Origin: Pseudomonas sp. Root562
GTDB lineage: Bacteria; Pseudomonadota; Gammaproteobacteria; Pseudomonadales; Pseudomonadaceae
Length of the DNA stretch: 64,000 bases
Assembly: GCF_001427125.1 (NCBI RefSeq)
Contig: NZ_LMGK01000005.1
Coordinates: 63,487 to 127,486, forward strand
Direction of reading: 5' to 3'
Shown here: piece after piece, positions 42,307 to 52,199 of the stretch
Layout: each line of letters begins with the position of its first letter
How positions within the stretch are numbered: position 1 is the first letter of the stretch
The notes under the pieces: model-generated
What the model saw: the letters and a program-made list of their open reading frames with translations, nothing else
Told to the model about the DNA's origin: nothing
Database searches by the model: none
Position numbers and translations under genes: made by a program

Positions 42307-44448
42307 ATGAAATTCAAGTCGATCCAGTTTTCCGTGGCGGCCCTGGCCGGCGCCATCGTTCTGAGTGTGGTGGCGGCCCTGGTCGTTTACGCGCTGTTCT
42401 CCGGTGCCCGGACGCAAGACATGGTCCAGGAACGGACCCAGGCGCAATTCGAGCAAGTCATCGAACAGCGCCTGACCTCACTGGCGCAAACCCAGGTCAG
42501 TCAGATCCAGCGCGAGCTGGAAGCCCCCCTGTTGATTGCCGGCGGCCTGGTGCGGGTCAACGCGCTGATCGGCACGCCCGGCGCCGATGGCCAACCTGCC
42601 CTGAGCCTCAGCCGCGAGCAATTGATCGGCCTGATCAAGGAAAACGTAGCCAAGAACCCGAAGATCCTCGGCACCTACATCGGCTGGGAAAAAGACGCGC
42701 TGGATCACAACGATGCGGCGTACGTCGGCACCCAGGTCGCTGGCATCGACACCAGCAACGGGCGCTTCCTGCCCTGGTGGTTCCGCAATGAAGACGGCAG
42801 CCTTGGGCTGGACAAACTGGTGGACGTCGATGACCAGAAAACTCTGTCCACCGGGGTGCGCGCCAGCGAGTACTACCTGTGCTCGAAAGAAACCAAAAAA
42901 TCCTGTGTGATCGACCCGGCGCCTTACAAGGTCGGCGACAAAATTGTCATGCTCGCCTCCTTTATTGAGCCGATCATGCTCAACGGCGCCTTCCAGGGCA
43001 TCGTCGGTGCCGATCTGTCAGTGAACTTCATTCAGGAAATGCTCCTCGGCGCCAACCAGAAACTCTACAGCGGCGCTGGCGAAATGGCCCTGATCGGCGG
43101 CAATGGACGAATCGTTGCCTACACCAAGGATCCGAGCAAATTCGGCGAAAAAGTTAGCGACATTCTCGACAGCAAGCAGATTGCCAACATGGCCAATCTC
43201 AAGCGTGGCGAAGTCACCTATACCGTCGACAAGGCCCAGGGCCGGATCGAGTTGTATCTGCCCTTCGGCATCGGCCAGACCGACGCCCGCTGGACCCTGA
43301 TGCTGCAACTCCCACTGAATGCGGTCATGGCCGATCTGCAGAAACTCCAGGCGGACCTCGACTCCCAGCGCAAGTCGGACACGTTCGGCATGGCCATGGT
43401 CGGCCTGTTGATTGCCGGTATCGGTTTGCTGGTGATCTGGCTGGTGGGCCACGGCATTGCCCGTCCGTTGAAGCAAATGGTCGCGATGCTCGACGATATC
43501 GCCCAGGGCGAAGGCGACCTGACCCGCCGCCTGAGCAGCGACCGCGCCGATGAATTGGGCTCGATCGCCAAAGGCTTCAACACCTTCCTGAGCAAGTTGC
43601 AGGCGATGATCACTCAGGTGGTGACGTCGGTGCAGAGCGTCAGCGACTCTTCGGAACACACCGCCGACATCGCCATCCGCACCAACACCGGCGTGCACAA
43701 GCAGATGGCCGAGATCGATCAGGTCGCCACGGCGGTGCACGAAATGACCGCCACCGCTCAGGACGTAGCCCGTAACGCGACGCAAGCGGCTCAAGCCGCC
43801 AGCCATGCAGATCAGGCTGCCAGCCAGGGGATGCAAATCGTCCGTGATACCTCGAATTCCATTGGTGCTCTGGCCCTGGAAATAGGACGCGCGGTCGGTG
43901 TGGTGCAAACCCTGGCCAAGGACAGTGAAAACATCAACGCGATCCTCACCGCCATCCGCGGCATCGCCGAGCAGACCAACCTGCTGGCCCTGAACGCCGC
44001 CATCGAAGCCGCCCGGGCCGGTGAACAGGGTCGCGGCTTCGCCGTTGTGGCCGATGAGGTGCGCAACCTGGCGCAGAAAACCCAGAAGGCCACCGAAGAA
44101 ATTCAGACCATGATTCAACAGTTGCAACAGGGCACACGGGATGTGGTGCGGGTCATGGAAGACAGCCAGAACCGCACGGACGAAAGCGTCCAACACGCGG
44201 CGAAGGCGGCCCAAGCGCTGGAAACCATCACGCAAGCCGTGTCGGTGATCAACGACATGAACACCCAGATCGCCAGCGCCGCCGAAGAACAAAGCGCGGT
44301 GGCCGATGACATCAACCGCAACGTGATCAATATCGGGCAAGTGGCCAATGAAGTGGCCAGCGGTGCGGATGAATCGAGCGCGGCGAGTGCGGATTTGACC
44401 AAACTGGCCGAACAGCAGCGGCGGCTGATCAATCAGTTCAAGGTCTGA
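42307..44448 (+). CDS. Methyl-accepting chemotaxis protein with dCache-type sensor
   Basis: A 713-residue chemoreceptor. Membrane segment 1 is at about 9-31, a large periplasmic domain of dCache type about 35-360 (including [11 protein letters not shown] and [12 protein letters not shown]), membrane segment 2 about 362-384, then HAMP and the signalling domain with the conserved tip ([20 protein letters not shown]). The ligand is not clear; the amino-acid dCache motif could not be made out with confidence. The start at 42307 follows CGGAG. Confidence 0.93.
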   Translation: MKFKSIQFSVAALAGAIVLSVVAALVVYALFSGARTQDMVQERTQAQFEQVIEQRLTSLAQTQVSQIQRELEAPLLIAGGLVRVNALIGTPGADGQPALSLSREQLIGLIKENVAKNPKILGTYIGWEKDALDHNDAAYVGTQVAGIDTSNGRFLPWWFRNEDGSLGLDKLVDVDDQKTLSTGVRASEYYLCSKETKKSCVIDPAPYKVGDKIVMLASFIEPIMLNGAFQGIVGADLSVNFIQEMLLGANQKLYSGAGEMALIGGNGRIVAYTKDPSKFGEKVSDILDSKQIANMANLKRGEVTYTVDKAQGRIELYLPFGIGQTDARWTLMLQLPLNAVMADLQKLQADLDSQRKSDTFGMAMVGLLIAGIGLLVIWLVGHGIARPLKQMVAMLDDIAQGEGDLTRRLSSDRADELGSIAKGFNTFLSKLQAMITQVVTSVQSVSDSSEHTADIAIRTNTGVHKQMAEIDQVATAVHEMTATAQDVARNATQAAQAASHADQAASQGMQIVRDTSNSIGALALEIGRAVGVVQTLAKDSENINAILTAIRGIAEQTNLLALNAAIEAARAGEQGRGFAVVADEVRNLAQKTQKATEEIQTMIQQLQQGTRDVVRVMEDSQNRTDESVQHAAKAAQALETITQAVSVINDMNTQIASAAEEQSAVADDINRNVINIGQVANEVASGADESSAASADLTKLAEQQRRLINQFKV

Positions 44449-44460
44449 TCCAAAGGCCCC

Positions 44461-44580
44461 ATCGCGGGCAAGCCAGGCTCCCACAGGTTTTGCGTGCGCC
44501 GCAAAACACTGTGGAAGGATCTGATCCACAGGTTTCGTGAACACCGCAAAACCCTGTGGGAGCCTGGCTTGCCAGCGATT
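44461..44580. repeat. Paired REP element with inner repeats
   Basis: Inverted arms ATCGCGGGCAAGCCAGGCTC and GAGCCTGGCTTGCCAGCGAT surround a segment in which CACAGGTTT-TG and CCGCAAAACXCTGTGG-like units are repeated (about 44481-44515 and 44526-44557). Gap between the chemoreceptor and SRAP genes. Confidence 0.75.
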
Positions 44581-44600
44581 GGGTCAGCACAGACAACCCA

Positions 44601-45224
44601 TCAACCCGGGGTCAAACACTCCGGCCCGTTGAGCTTCGGATCATTGACCATATTGGCCAACACGCGCTCGCGCAACGCGGCGGGCTCGCTTGCCAGCAGG
44701 GCTTGCAAGGTGTGCAGCGGCGTCTCGGGATCGAGCCATGCCGCCTGCCCCGCCTCATCCAGAATCAGCGGCCGACGCTGGCTCGCCGCCGGCTGCGTGA
44801 TGACCGCTGTACTCAACCAGACTTGCTCCTGCACCGGATACGCTTCCCAGATCGCCGCGAAAAACAATGACGAACCCTCTCCCGGCGTCAACCAGTATGG
44901 GCGCTTGCGCGTGGTGCCGCGCCACTCGTAGAAACCGTTGGCAGGCAGCAGGCAGCGCCGCAGTCGCAATGCTTCGCGAAACATGGGTTGCTCGGCCACG
45001 GTTTCGGCGCGGGCATGGGCCGGGGTTCGGGACAGATCGGTCAGCCACGGCGGCGTCAGGCCCCAGCGCGCGCGCGCCAGTTCCCGCTGGCCGTGCGCAC
45101 CGGCACGCAGCATCAACACCGAATCATTGGGGGAAATGTTCCACTGCGCCTGCTGATCGGCGGGAAAACCTGGCAGGGTCGCGAAGTCGCGGTTCCAGCG
45201 AAACAGGGCATAACGTCCACACAT
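44601..45224 (-). CDS. SRAP-family protein (SOS response-associated, HMCES/YedK type) with altered active site
   Basis: A 207-residue SRAP protein. Members crosslink to abasic sites in single-stranded DNA through Cys2, kept here (MCGRYALF). The conserved Glu is present in PANGFYEW (E100) and Asn in WNISP. The usual IHDRMP motif, whose His takes part in catalysis, is instead ASQRRP, so Ser148 replaces the His. It may hold the crosslink longer or have lost activity. Confidence 0.88.
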   Translation of the reverse strand: MCGRYALFRWNRDFATLPGFPADQQAQWNISPNDSVLMLRAGAHGQRELARARWGLTPPWLTDLSRTPAHARAETVAEQPMFREALRLRRCLLPANGFYEWRGTTRKRPYWLTPGEGSSLFFAAIWEAYPVQEQVWLSTAVITQPAASQRRPLILDEAGQAAWLDPETPLHTLQALLASEPAALRERVLANMVNDPKLNGPECLTPG

Positions 45225-45259
45225 GGGGCAGCACGACTCTTGATCAAACGAACGCCAGC

Positions 45260-45520
45260 CTAACAGACCAGCGTGCCGGGGAAGCTTTCCGGTTCATCGC
45301 CGGACAGCGGCAGCGCGGCATTGTACGCGCTGATCAGCTCGCGGGCGTATTCGGCCTGATCGTTATCCACCGCCAACCCCAGCAGGCCGAAGATCGGCAA
45401 TTCACCGGTGGCCCCGACCAGATCGCGGCCCACCAGATGCGCCTCGATGCCCTCGCTGGCGAGCATGCCTTGCAGCAGCTCGCCTTCCATCAGGTTTTCC
45501 GGTTCGTAGATGCGCTGCAT
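45260..45520 (-). CDS. DUF2007 domain protein
   Basis: An 86-residue protein with the DUF2007 pattern: MQRIYEPENLMEGELLQGML and a GIEAHLVG strand, a small ferredoxin-like fold sometimes called a putative signal-transducing protein. No function is known. It lies 9 bases after the CPXCG gene and is probably co-transcribed with it. Confidence 0.85.
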   Translation of the reverse strand: MQRIYEPENLMEGELLQGMLASEGIEAHLVGRDLVGATGELPIFGLLGLAVDNDQAEYARELISAYNAALPLSGDEPESFPGTLVC

Positions 45521-45529
45521 ATGCGCCCC

Positions 45530-45712
45530 TCATTCGTTTTCGCTGAAGACTTCCAGAAACCAATCCTCACCATGAACCTGCAATACAAACGTGATTGGCC
45601 GACAGCACACCTGACAGTCCTCAATGTAGGTCTGATCGCCGCCGGAGAGGTCCACCGTCGTCTCGACTTCTTCACCACAATACGGACATTCATACAGCGC
45701 GTTTTCCAGCAT
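45530..45712 (-). CDS. CPXCG-motif cysteine-rich protein
   Basis: A 60-residue zinc-ribbon-like protein. CPYCG is at residues 9-13 and a second Cys pair in EDCQVCCRP (about 32-40). Metal binding is likely; role unknown. It is divergent from the acyltransferase gene. Confidence 0.87.
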   Translation of the reverse strand: MLENALYECPYCGEEVETTVDLSGGDQTYIEDCQVCCRPITFVLQVHGEDWFLEVFSENE

Positions 45713-45851
45713 CGCGGTCTCCCGGGTGACTTGTGCGTATAATCGCCGGTCTATTTGCAGGGCTATTTTTGTCTGACTACTTTTTCAGACCGTACCCCGC
45801 CGGTTTTCGATCAGAACCTTTACTTACCCTAGCCGTTTCTAACAAGAGAGC

Positions 45852-47018
45852 ATGATGGGCGAATTCGATGCCATCCGACCTTACGACGACAGCGAAGTCC
45901 CGGCAGTACTGGACCGGCTGCTCGGCGACAAGGCGTTTCTAGATATCCTCACCCACTTCCGTTTCCCGCGTTTTGCCGGTGCTTTAGGCTGGGCACTCAA
46001 ACCCCTTATAGCTCATCGGCTGCGCCGTGAGTTCGCTGGCGTCAATTCGGTCGCCACTTTGCAGGACAAAGTCGAGGTTTACGTCGACCACACCATTGAA
46101 CGCGCCACCGATGGGGTCACCTATTCCGGCGTCGAGCAGTTCAAGTCCGGCAGCGCCTATCTGTTCATTGCCAATCACCGCGACATCGTGATGGACCCGG
46201 CCTTCGTCAACTACGCCGTGTACCACGCCGGCCTGCCGACCCCGCGTATCGCAATTGGTGACAACCTGCTGCAAAAGCCCTTTGTCAGTGACCTGATGCG
46301 TCTGAACAAGAGCTTCATCGTGCACCGTTCGATTACGGGTCGCCGCGAGAAGATGGCGGCGTATCAACTGTTGTCAGCGTATATCAATCATTCGATCCGT
46401 AACGATTGCGCCTCGATCTGGATCGCCCAGGCCGAAGGCCGGGCCAAGGACGGCGATGACCGTACCGAGTCGGCGATCCTCAAGATGTTCCACATGAGCC
46501 GCAAGGACGAACCGTTCGGCGAAGTGATCCGTTCGCTGAACCTCACGCCTGTGTCGATCAGCTACGAATATGACCCTTGCGACCAGGCCAAGGCCCGCGA
46601 GCTCTACATCCGCGCCACCACCGGCACTTACACCAAGGCGCCGGGCGAAGATGACGTGAGCATCGCCAAGGGCATCACCGGCTACAAGGGCCGGGTGCAC
46701 GTGAACTTTGCCGCGCCGATCACCGAGCTGTTCGAAGACACCAAGCAATTGGCCGTCGAAATGGACAAGCAAATTCTGGGCGGGTACCGCTTGTTCCCGG
46801 TGCACTACCTGGCTTATGCACAATGGACAGACGCCGACCCGCAATTGCAGGTACCGAGCGCTGCCGAGATGTTCGCGGCGGACGAATTGGCCAAGGCCCA
46901 GGAGCAATGGCAGCAACGCCTGGACGCTTGCCCTGAAGAGCATCGTCCGTACCTGGTGCTGCAATATGCGACACCGGTGCGCAATCAGTACCGGGTCAAG
47001 GCTGGACTGCCGTTGTAA
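45852..47018 (+). CDS. 1-acyl-sn-glycerol-3-phosphate acyltransferase family protein
   Basis: A 388-residue acyltransferase-fold protein. The FIANHRDIVMD segment (about residue 105) takes the place of the PlsC HX4D motif, with an Asp at +2 and +6 rather than +5, and AEGRAKDGDD the place of the EGTR motif. It should acylate a glycerophosphate-type acceptor, though the spacing makes the reaction uncertain. Two adjacent ATGs (45852, 45855) are possible starts. Confidence 0.82.
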   Translation: MMGEFDAIRPYDDSEVPAVLDRLLGDKAFLDILTHFRFPRFAGALGWALKPLIAHRLRREFAGVNSVATLQDKVEVYVDHTIERATDGVTYSGVEQFKSGSAYLFIANHRDIVMDPAFVNYAVYHAGLPTPRIAIGDNLLQKPFVSDLMRLNKSFIVHRSITGRREKMAAYQLLSAYINHSIRNDCASIWIAQAEGRAKDGDDRTESAILKMFHMSRKDEPFGEVIRSLNLTPVSISYEYDPCDQAKARELYIRATTGTYTKAPGEDDVSIAKGITGYKGRVHVNFAAPITELFEDTKQLAVEMDKQILGGYRLFPVHYLAYAQWTDADPQLQVPSAAEMFAADELAKAQEQWQQRLDACPEEHRPYLVLQYATPVRNQYRVKAGLPL

Positions 47019-47040
47019 GCGGTTTCGGCTGGATACGATA

Positions 47041-47067
47041 ACGGCGCCTTCGGGCGCCGTTTTTGTT
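47041..47067 (+). terminator. Terminator after the acyltransferase gene
   Basis: The arms ACGGCGCC and GGCGCCGT with a TTCG-type loop are followed by TTTTTGTT, directly after the stop codon. Confidence 0.88.
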
Positions 47068-47071
47068 GAAT

Positions 47072-47350
47072 CTAGACTTGCGTGCTGATCCACGACACCA
47101 GCAATGCCAGCCCCATGCAGGCGAAGCCGAAGCTGTAGAAAAACCGGTTCATGCGCAGGGTGGCCCAGTCCAGCGTCGGTTCTTCGCTGGGGCGACTCTC
47201 GCGTTGCGCTTGCAGATTGGCCATCGCGCGTTGTTCACGACGACGGGTGGCATGCAGCAACCAGCCGCCCGGAAAGGCGAAGAACAAGGCCAGCAGATTG
47301 ATCAACTTGGCGGGATGGGCGGTAAACAGCGTCATCAAATGCAGCGACAT
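47072..47350 (-). CDS. Small membrane protein of unknown function
   Basis: A 92-residue protein not recognised. Two membrane segments are likely: about 13-34 (LINLLALFFAFPGGWLLHA) and about 70-89 (FFYSFGFACMGLALLVSWI), with a charged middle part. The start at 47350 has GAGG 6 bases upstream; the longer in-frame start at 47434 does not. It is convergent with the acyltransferase gene. Confidence 0.75.
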   Translation of the reverse strand: MSLHLMTLFTAHPAKLINLLALFFAFPGGWLLHATRRREQRAMANLQAQRESRPSEEPTLDWATLRMNRFFYSFGFACMGLALLVSWISTQV

Positions 47351-47468
47351 CACAAACCTCAAGCAAAACCGGTGTGGCGAGCGCCAGACCGACGACCGCG
47401 GCGCGGATTCTACCGAAAGCCTCTGTACCTGCACTCCCCTTTACGACAAATAACGAAACAAATGACCA

Positions 47469-47750
47469 ATGGCTGTCCTGCGTCACAGCTTCGTCATCTG
47501 CATCGGCGAACATGCGCGCCTCGAAACCGACACGGACTACGTCATGCTTCACGCCGAAAACCAGGATCGCCTCTATCTCATCGCCCACAACGACGAACAA
47601 CAAACCCTCGTCGGCAGCCTCGCCTTCAATGTTCAGGACCGCCATTGGCTGGTGTATTGCGCACTCGGCGGCCACCAACATGCTGATTTGCCGGAAGCGG
47701 ATTTGCTGACCGGAGTCAGTGTGCTGGACTTCTACTCGCAAGCCGCGTGA
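47469..47750 (+). CDS. Conserved-looking hypothetical protein
   Basis: A 93-residue acidic protein not recognised, with no membrane segment or signal peptide. Alternating hydrophobic residues (VMLHAENQDRLYLIAHND) suggest a small beta-rich fold. The ribosome site is weak. It is divergent from the small membrane protein gene. Confidence 0.65.
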   Translation: MAVLRHSFVICIGEHARLETDTDYVMLHAENQDRLYLIAHNDEQQTLVGSLAFNVQDRHWLVYCALGGHQHADLPEADLLTGVSVLDFYSQAA

Positions 47751-47760
47751 TACCCCGCCC

Positions 47761-47857
47761 CCTGTGGGAGCGAGGCTTGCCCGCGATCGCGCACTGTCAG
47801 TCGACAACAATGTTGAATGTCATGCCGCCATCGCGAGCAAGCTCAGCTCCTACAGGG
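47761..47857. repeat. Paired REP element (REPIN-like)
   Basis: Arms CCTGTGGGAGCGAGGCTTGC and an inverted copy ending GAGCTCCTACAGG-like (CAAGCTCAGCTCCTACAGG) enclose about 55 bases. Confidence 0.85.
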
Positions 47858-47876
47858 AAGGGTGTACATCAGACAT

Positions 47877-47912
47877 GAAAAAGCCCGGGACCATTGCTGG
47901 CACCGGGCTTTC
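47877..47912 (-). terminator. Terminator after yajG
   Basis: On the minus strand AAAGCCCGGTGCC / GGTCCCGGGCTTT form a stem followed by TTTTTC. It lies just beyond the yajG stop. Confidence 0.85.
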
Positions 47913-47929
47913 CTACATCTTGCGAACGC

Positions 47930-48514
47930 TTATTCGCCGAGTACCTGACCCACGGTCGGGTCCTTGAACAGACGGGTCAACGCATCGCTCAACACATCGC
48001 TGACCAGCTTGGTGTTGGTTTCCTGGTTCGGCGCCATGCCGAAACGCTGGTCCAGAGACGCACCGTAGCGACCGCTGTAGCGACGGTTGGCGTTCTGCAC
48101 ATCGGAGCGGAAAGTCGCGCCAATAGTGGCCTCGGTCACGTACATGCCCTCTTTAGGCGACTGATACTTCAGTTCAGCCAGGGTCACGGTGATTTGCGGC
48201 GCGTTCGGCGCGTTGGTGCTCGGGGTGAACCCCAGCAGCCGCACGGCCGCTTCGGCCTGGGCTTGCAGTTTCGGCAGGATCTGCGCGCCCTGCACGGTAA
48301 TCGCGCTGGTTTCCGGATACAGACCGCCGCGGGTGCCCAGGGTCGGCGACGGACGACCGTCGACTACACGCACCACCACCGGCTGTCCGTGGCCGACCGG
48401 CGCCAGTTGGGCCGTCAACTTGGGTTCCGGGTTCAGTTGTTGCGGGCTGTGGGCGCAGCCGACCAGCGTCAAGCTGGTCACAGTGATCAAACCGAACAAC
48501 AGGCGTTGCAACAT
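47930..48514 (-). CDS. YajG family lipoprotein
   Basis: A 194-residue lipoprotein. The lipobox LVGC places the lipidated Cys at 20. The pattern VVRVVDGRPSPTLGTRGG and the C-terminal LVSDVLSDALTRL region match the YajG family. Function is not established; it is anchored to the outer membrane. The start at 48514 begins the signal peptide, and the in-frame start at 48568 adds a hydrophilic leader. Confidence 0.87.
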   Translation of the reverse strand: MLQRLLFGLITVTSLTLVGCAHSPQQLNPEPKLTAQLAPVGHGQPVVVRVVDGRPSPTLGTRGGLYPETSAITVQGAQILPKLQAQAEAAVRLLGFTPSTNAPNAPQITVTLAELKYQSPKEGMYVTEATIGATFRSDVQNANRRYSGRYGASLDQRFGMAPNQETNTKLVSDVLSDALTRLFKDPTVGQVLGE

Positions 48515-48718
48515 GCTCTTCTCTCCAGAATCAGGCACAAACAGGCCGGCAGTATAGCGGTGGGCCACTGCGGCTAACTAGGGTCATGCAACGATTACTG
48601 AAATCTCTGACAAACCCGAGAGATCACGGTTCCTGTCACAGATTTTTCACCCAGCCTTCACTTGCACGTCACGAGTGGCTGCGAACGTAATGCTCAATCA
48701 CCCAAGAGGTCTCTCGCC

Positions 48719-48952
48719 ATGCGTTTTCTCGTTTCGCTGTTCGAAGCACGTCCGCATCACCGCAGCTTTGCGCTGCTCGACCGCAACGGCCATTGCCAGG
48801 CATTCAAACAATGCAGCCTGCAGCCCATGGGCGATGGCTGGGTCGAAATCGAAGAAATCCGCCTCAACTGGCTGCACAAGCCCTTGCCTGCCAGCGCCCG
48901 CGTGATTGCACGCCAGCCCCGCTCGCGGGCACAGCAACTGTTGACCACCTGA
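48719..48952 (+). CDS. Small hypothetical protein
   Basis: A 77-residue basic protein not recognised (begins MRFLVSLFEARPHHRSFALL, ends RSRAQQLLTT). AGAGG lies about 9 bases before the ATG, and codon use is like that of the neighbours. It probably is a Pseudomonas-specific small protein. Confidence 0.65.
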   Translation: MRFLVSLFEARPHHRSFALLDRNGHCQAFKQCSLQPMGDGWVEIEEIRLNWLHKPLPASARVIARQPRSRAQQLLTT

Positions 48953-49692
48953 CCGAACGCCTAATAAAAGTCATTAAACACGACCAATTCCCTACGTTTC
49001 TTCGCTACAATCTCCCCCCGATTATAAGGACGTCTCCTGATCGGGCCTCGCAGCATCGTCAATGCTTCGGTTTTGGCACCCCGCACCGCCCACAGAGAGC
49101 CGCCCACACAGATCGAGTGAAGCTGGCGCGCTTGCTGTTCATCAAGCAAAACCTCCACTTTTCGCGAATCTGCAGAGCTGTCATGACGCTCGGTCACTGA
49201 GCTGTTTGCCCGTTTTGCCTGCCATGAACTCCCTGGCGGCAAAGCATTCGGGCACGGTGCCAGGCAGAGGCAGCCCTTTTTTGAGGTTCACGTCTTCAAA
49301 AGAGCGTGAAAAAAACGGGTTTTCACAACTTCACAAGAGTGTGGCGAGCAAATGAATAGTTTTGCGTCTGAACATGCACCATTAGCGTCTAGAACAGCCC
49401 AACGACACAGGACCGAGTACGCCTCGAACACCGGAGCCTGAAGCCTGTCCGCTACGGATTTGGTTGCACAAACGGATGTCTCGACCATAAGTCGAATTGC
49501 CAGCCGCCCGTTGAAATGAGTTCATAGGACTCTGATTAGACCCGGCCGGTAGCGTCCGTCGAAGTTGCAAAAAATTGCGAAGATTCGGACATGGCGATCC
49601 TGCCATGAGTTCGAGGGGCATTACTGACTCGCCCCGGAACGCCTGGCAGCCATGCCGTCAATTTGGTGCTGCAGATTTTGGAGACGCGTTAA
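48953..49692. other. 740-base gap before mqo
   Basis: No convincing gene is seen. The stretch is notably more AT-rich between 49270 and 49380 than the flanking genes. A 29-codon ORF at 49352-49441 (begins MNSFASEHAPLASRTAQRHR) has GGCGAG 4-9 bases before its ATG. It may hold the mqo promoter and a long leader or an unannotated RNA. Confidence 0.45.
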
Positions 49693-51201
49693 ATGGCGCA
49701 TAACGAAGCAGTCGACGTAGTACTGGTTGGGGCCGGCATCATGAGTGCCACCCTGGCAGTACTGCTCAAAGAGCTCGACCCCGCGATCAAGCTGGAAGTC
49801 GTCGAGCTGATGGATTCCGGTGCCGCGGAGAGTTCCAACCCGTGGAACAACGCCGGTACCGGTCATGCCGGCCTGTGCGAGTTGAACTACACGCCACAGG
49901 CTGCCGATGGCTCCGTCGACATCAAGAAAGCCGTGCACATCAACACCCAGTTCGAGGTGTCGAAGCAGTTCTGGTCGTACCTGACCAAAAAAGGCACGTT
50001 CGGCTCGTGCAAATCGTTTATCAGCCCGGTGCCACACCTGAGTTTCGTCCAGGGCGACAGCGGCGTGTCCTTCCTCAAGGAACGCTTCAAGGTGCTGAGC
50101 AAGCACCACGCCTTCGCCGACATGGAATACACCGAAGACAAGGCGACAATGGCAGAGTGGATGCCATTGATGATGCCTGGGCGCGACCCCGGCGAAACCC
50201 TTGCCGCCACCCGCGTGATCAATGGCACCGACGTCAACTTCGGCGCATTGACCAACCAGTTGCTCAAGCACCTGACCAGCGCACCCGATGCCCAGGTCAA
50301 ATACTGCAAGCGCGTGACCGGCCTCAAGCGCAACAACGGTGGCTGGACCGTCAGCATCAAGGACGTCAACAGCGGCAACACCCGTGAAGTCGACGCCAAA
50401 TTCGTCTTCCTCGGCGCTGGCGGCGCGGCACTGCCCCTGCTGCAAGCCTCGGGTATCGAAGAGAGCAAAGGCTTCGGCGGCTTCCCGATCAGCGGCCAGT
50501 GGCTGCGTTGCGATAACCCGGAAGTGGTCAAGCACCACCAGGCCAAGGTCTACAGCCAGGCTGCCGTGGGTTCGCCACCGATGTCGGTGCCGCACCTGGA
50601 CACCCGCGTCGTCGACGGCAAGAAGTCCCTGCTGTTCGGACCTTATGCCGGTTTTACCACCAAGTTCCTCAAGCACGGCTCCTTCATGGACCTGCCGATG
50701 TCGGTTCGCGCCGGCAACATCGGCCCGATGCTGGCCGTGGCGAAAAACAACATGGACCTGACCAAGTACCTGGTCAGCGAAGTGATGCAGTCCATGGAAC
50801 AGCGCCTGGAGTCCCTGCGTCGCTTCTACCCTGAAGCGAAAGCCGAAGACTGGCGCCTGGAAGTGGCCGGCCAACGGGTGCAGATCATCAAGAAAGACCC
50901 GAAAAAAGGCGGCATCCTGCAGTTCGGTACCGAACTGGTCGCGGCCAAGGACGGCTCCCTCGCCGCCCTGCTCGGCGCTTCGCCAGGTGCTTCGGTAACG
51001 GTTTCGATCATGCTGGAACTGATCGAAAAATGCTTCCCGAACCAGGCCAAAGGCGAATGGGCTGCCAAACTGGCGGAAATTTTCCCGGCCCGTGAAAAAG
51101 TCCTGGAAGCCGACGCTGCGCTGTATCGCAAGATCAACACGCAGAACAACGTTGCCCTGGAACTGGTTGAAGCCAGCAGCGAGACCGAAAGCTACGCTTG
51201 A
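49693..51201 (+). CDS. mqo: Malate:quinone oxidoreductase
   Basis: A 502-residue FAD-dependent membrane-associated enzyme that oxidises malate to oxaloacetate and reduces quinone in the TCA cycle. The FAD motif [10 protein letters not shown] is near residue 13, followed by [20 protein letters not shown], a strong family marker. Length is normal. The start is 5 bases after TTTTGGAGACGC. Its long leader (740 bases without a gene) is unusual. Confidence 0.96.
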   Translation: MAHNEAVDVVLVGAGIMSATLAVLLKELDPAIKLEVVELMDSGAAESSNPWNNAGTGHAGLCELNYTPQAADGSVDIKKAVHINTQFEVSKQFWSYLTKKGTFGSCKSFISPVPHLSFVQGDSGVSFLKERFKVLSKHHAFADMEYTEDKATMAEWMPLMMPGRDPGETLAATRVINGTDVNFGALTNQLLKHLTSAPDAQVKYCKRVTGLKRNNGGWTVSIKDVNSGNTREVDAKFVFLGAGGAALPLLQASGIEESKGFGGFPISGQWLRCDNPEVVKHHQAKVYSQAAVGSPPMSVPHLDTRVVDGKKSLLFGPYAGFTTKFLKHGSFMDLPMSVRAGNIGPMLAVAKNNMDLTKYLVSEVMQSMEQRLESLRRFYPEAKAEDWRLEVAGQRVQIIKKDPKKGGILQFGTELVAAKDGSLAALLGASPGASVTVSIMLELIEKCFPNQAKGEWAAKLAEIFPAREKVLEADAALYRKINTQNNVALELVEASSETESYA

Positions 51202-51212
51202 TTCGGCCCCAT

Positions 51213-51253
51213 GAAAAACGCCCCGTCCTCTTTGAGAACGGGGCGTTTTTTTA
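51213..51253 (+). terminator. Terminator after mqo
   Basis: The arms AAAAACGCCCCGT and ACGGGGCGTTTTT form a stem with a T run, 12 bases past the mqo stop. Confidence 0.88.
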
Positions 51254-51271
51254 TGGGCGGTCAAACCTTCT

Positions 51272-51305
51272 TTGTGGCGAGGGAGCTTGCTCCCTCGCTA
51301 CAGGG
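51272..51305. repeat. Short REP palindrome
   Basis: TGTGGCGAGGGAGCTTGCTC and its inverse CTCGCTACAGG form a single palindromic unit between the mqo terminator and the PA4642-type gene. Confidence 0.75.
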
Positions 51306-51314
51306 AAAAATTGA

Positions 51315-51602
51315 TCAGCCGCGAGCCTTGTCGATCAGTTCAATGTACTCGGCCGCATTACGCTGATCCTTGATCAAGGCAATGAAGTCATTGCCGTGCT
51401 CGTCTTTGCCGTTGACGTCAAAACCGGCCTCGACGAAGAACGTCAGGAAGCGCTCGAAGTCATCAATGCGCAGGCCACGGTAGGCCTTGACCAGTTTGTG
51501 CAGGGACGGAGAAGTCGCGTCAACCGGTTCGAAATCGAGGAACAATTTGATCTGCTCATCGCCGATCTCGTCACCAATCACTTGTTTCTTATCTTTACGC
51601 AT
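51315..51602 (-). CDS. PA4642-family protein
   Basis: A 95-residue acidic protein (MRKDKKQVIGDEIGDEQIKL...) of the type named after P. aeruginosa PA4642, next to mqoB there too. It looks helical and soluble; no function is known. It is convergent with mqo. Confidence 0.82.
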   Translation of the reverse strand: MRKDKKQVIGDEIGDEQIKLFLDFEPVDATSPSLHKLVKAYRGLRIDDFERFLTFFVEAGFDVNGKDEHGNDFIALIKDQRNAAEYIELIDKARG

Positions 51603-51665
51603 TGCCGACTCCAGCTCGCAGACATTTCACAGGGCAGGCAGTTTACCCCTGCGCGGGCGCCGGGC

Positions 51666-52151
51666 TCAACGCGGACGAACGGCGCCAGTGTGCAGATCGG
51701 CCCAAATGTGGCCATTGGCATAGCTCAAGAACTGGCAATACACCGTGTCATTGCGCAACAGATCGATCACCACCCGGTACTGCGCCAGCGGGTAATAGAG
51801 GGTCAGGGTCTTGGTTTTGTCGTCGTAGACCGGTTTCTTCAGGCTTTTGCTTTCGCCGTCGAAATTGACCAGCACCTGACTGATGGTTGCTCCCTTGTTC
51901 AAGGATTTGCCCTTGAGGCGAACCAACAGCGGCGAGGTTACCGGGATCGGCTGCTGATTGGACTGGCGCTGACTGCCGACCACCACCGAATATTCGGTGA
52001 CTTGCAACAACTGCTGCTGCTCGGGCTCTGCGTCACGCAGAGTCAGGTCATCCGGAGGCAGGAACTGCCCGTGCATCGGTGCCGGGGCAGCGGCCAGGGG
52101 CAGACTGAGGGTCAGCAACAGAGCGGCGCAGCTGCGAAACAAAAGGCTCAT
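51666..52151 (-). CDS. Exported hypothetical protein
   Basis: A 161-residue protein with a signal peptide (residues 1 to about 21, ending LAAA). The mature part has beta-strand-like segments and no known domain. In P. aeruginosa the gene next to PA4642 is similar in size. The start at 52151 has GGAG 7 bases upstream; the in-frame start at 52181 would put a hydrophilic leader before the signal. Confidence 0.72.
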   Translation of the reverse strand: MSLLFRSCAALLLTLSLPLAAAPAPMHGQFLPPDDLTLRDAEPEQQQLLQVTEYSVVVGSQRQSNQQPIPVTSPLLVRLKGKSLNKGATISQVLVNFDGESKSLKKPVYDDKTKTLTLYYPLAQYRVVIDLLRNDTVYCQFLSYANGHIWADLHTGAVRPR

Positions 52152-52199
52152 GACAAGGCTCCGGAGGGCGGGGCCGAGCACTCTATCATGGCTTTAAAA

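Noticed and set aside
48961..49355. Overlapping 90-100 codon frames on both strands before mqo
   Set aside because: No ribosome site, no recognisable fold, and the two frames overlap each other; treated as non-coding leader.
49621..51264. 547-codon open frame on the minus strand
   Set aside because: Antisense to mqo, whose reading frame is certain.
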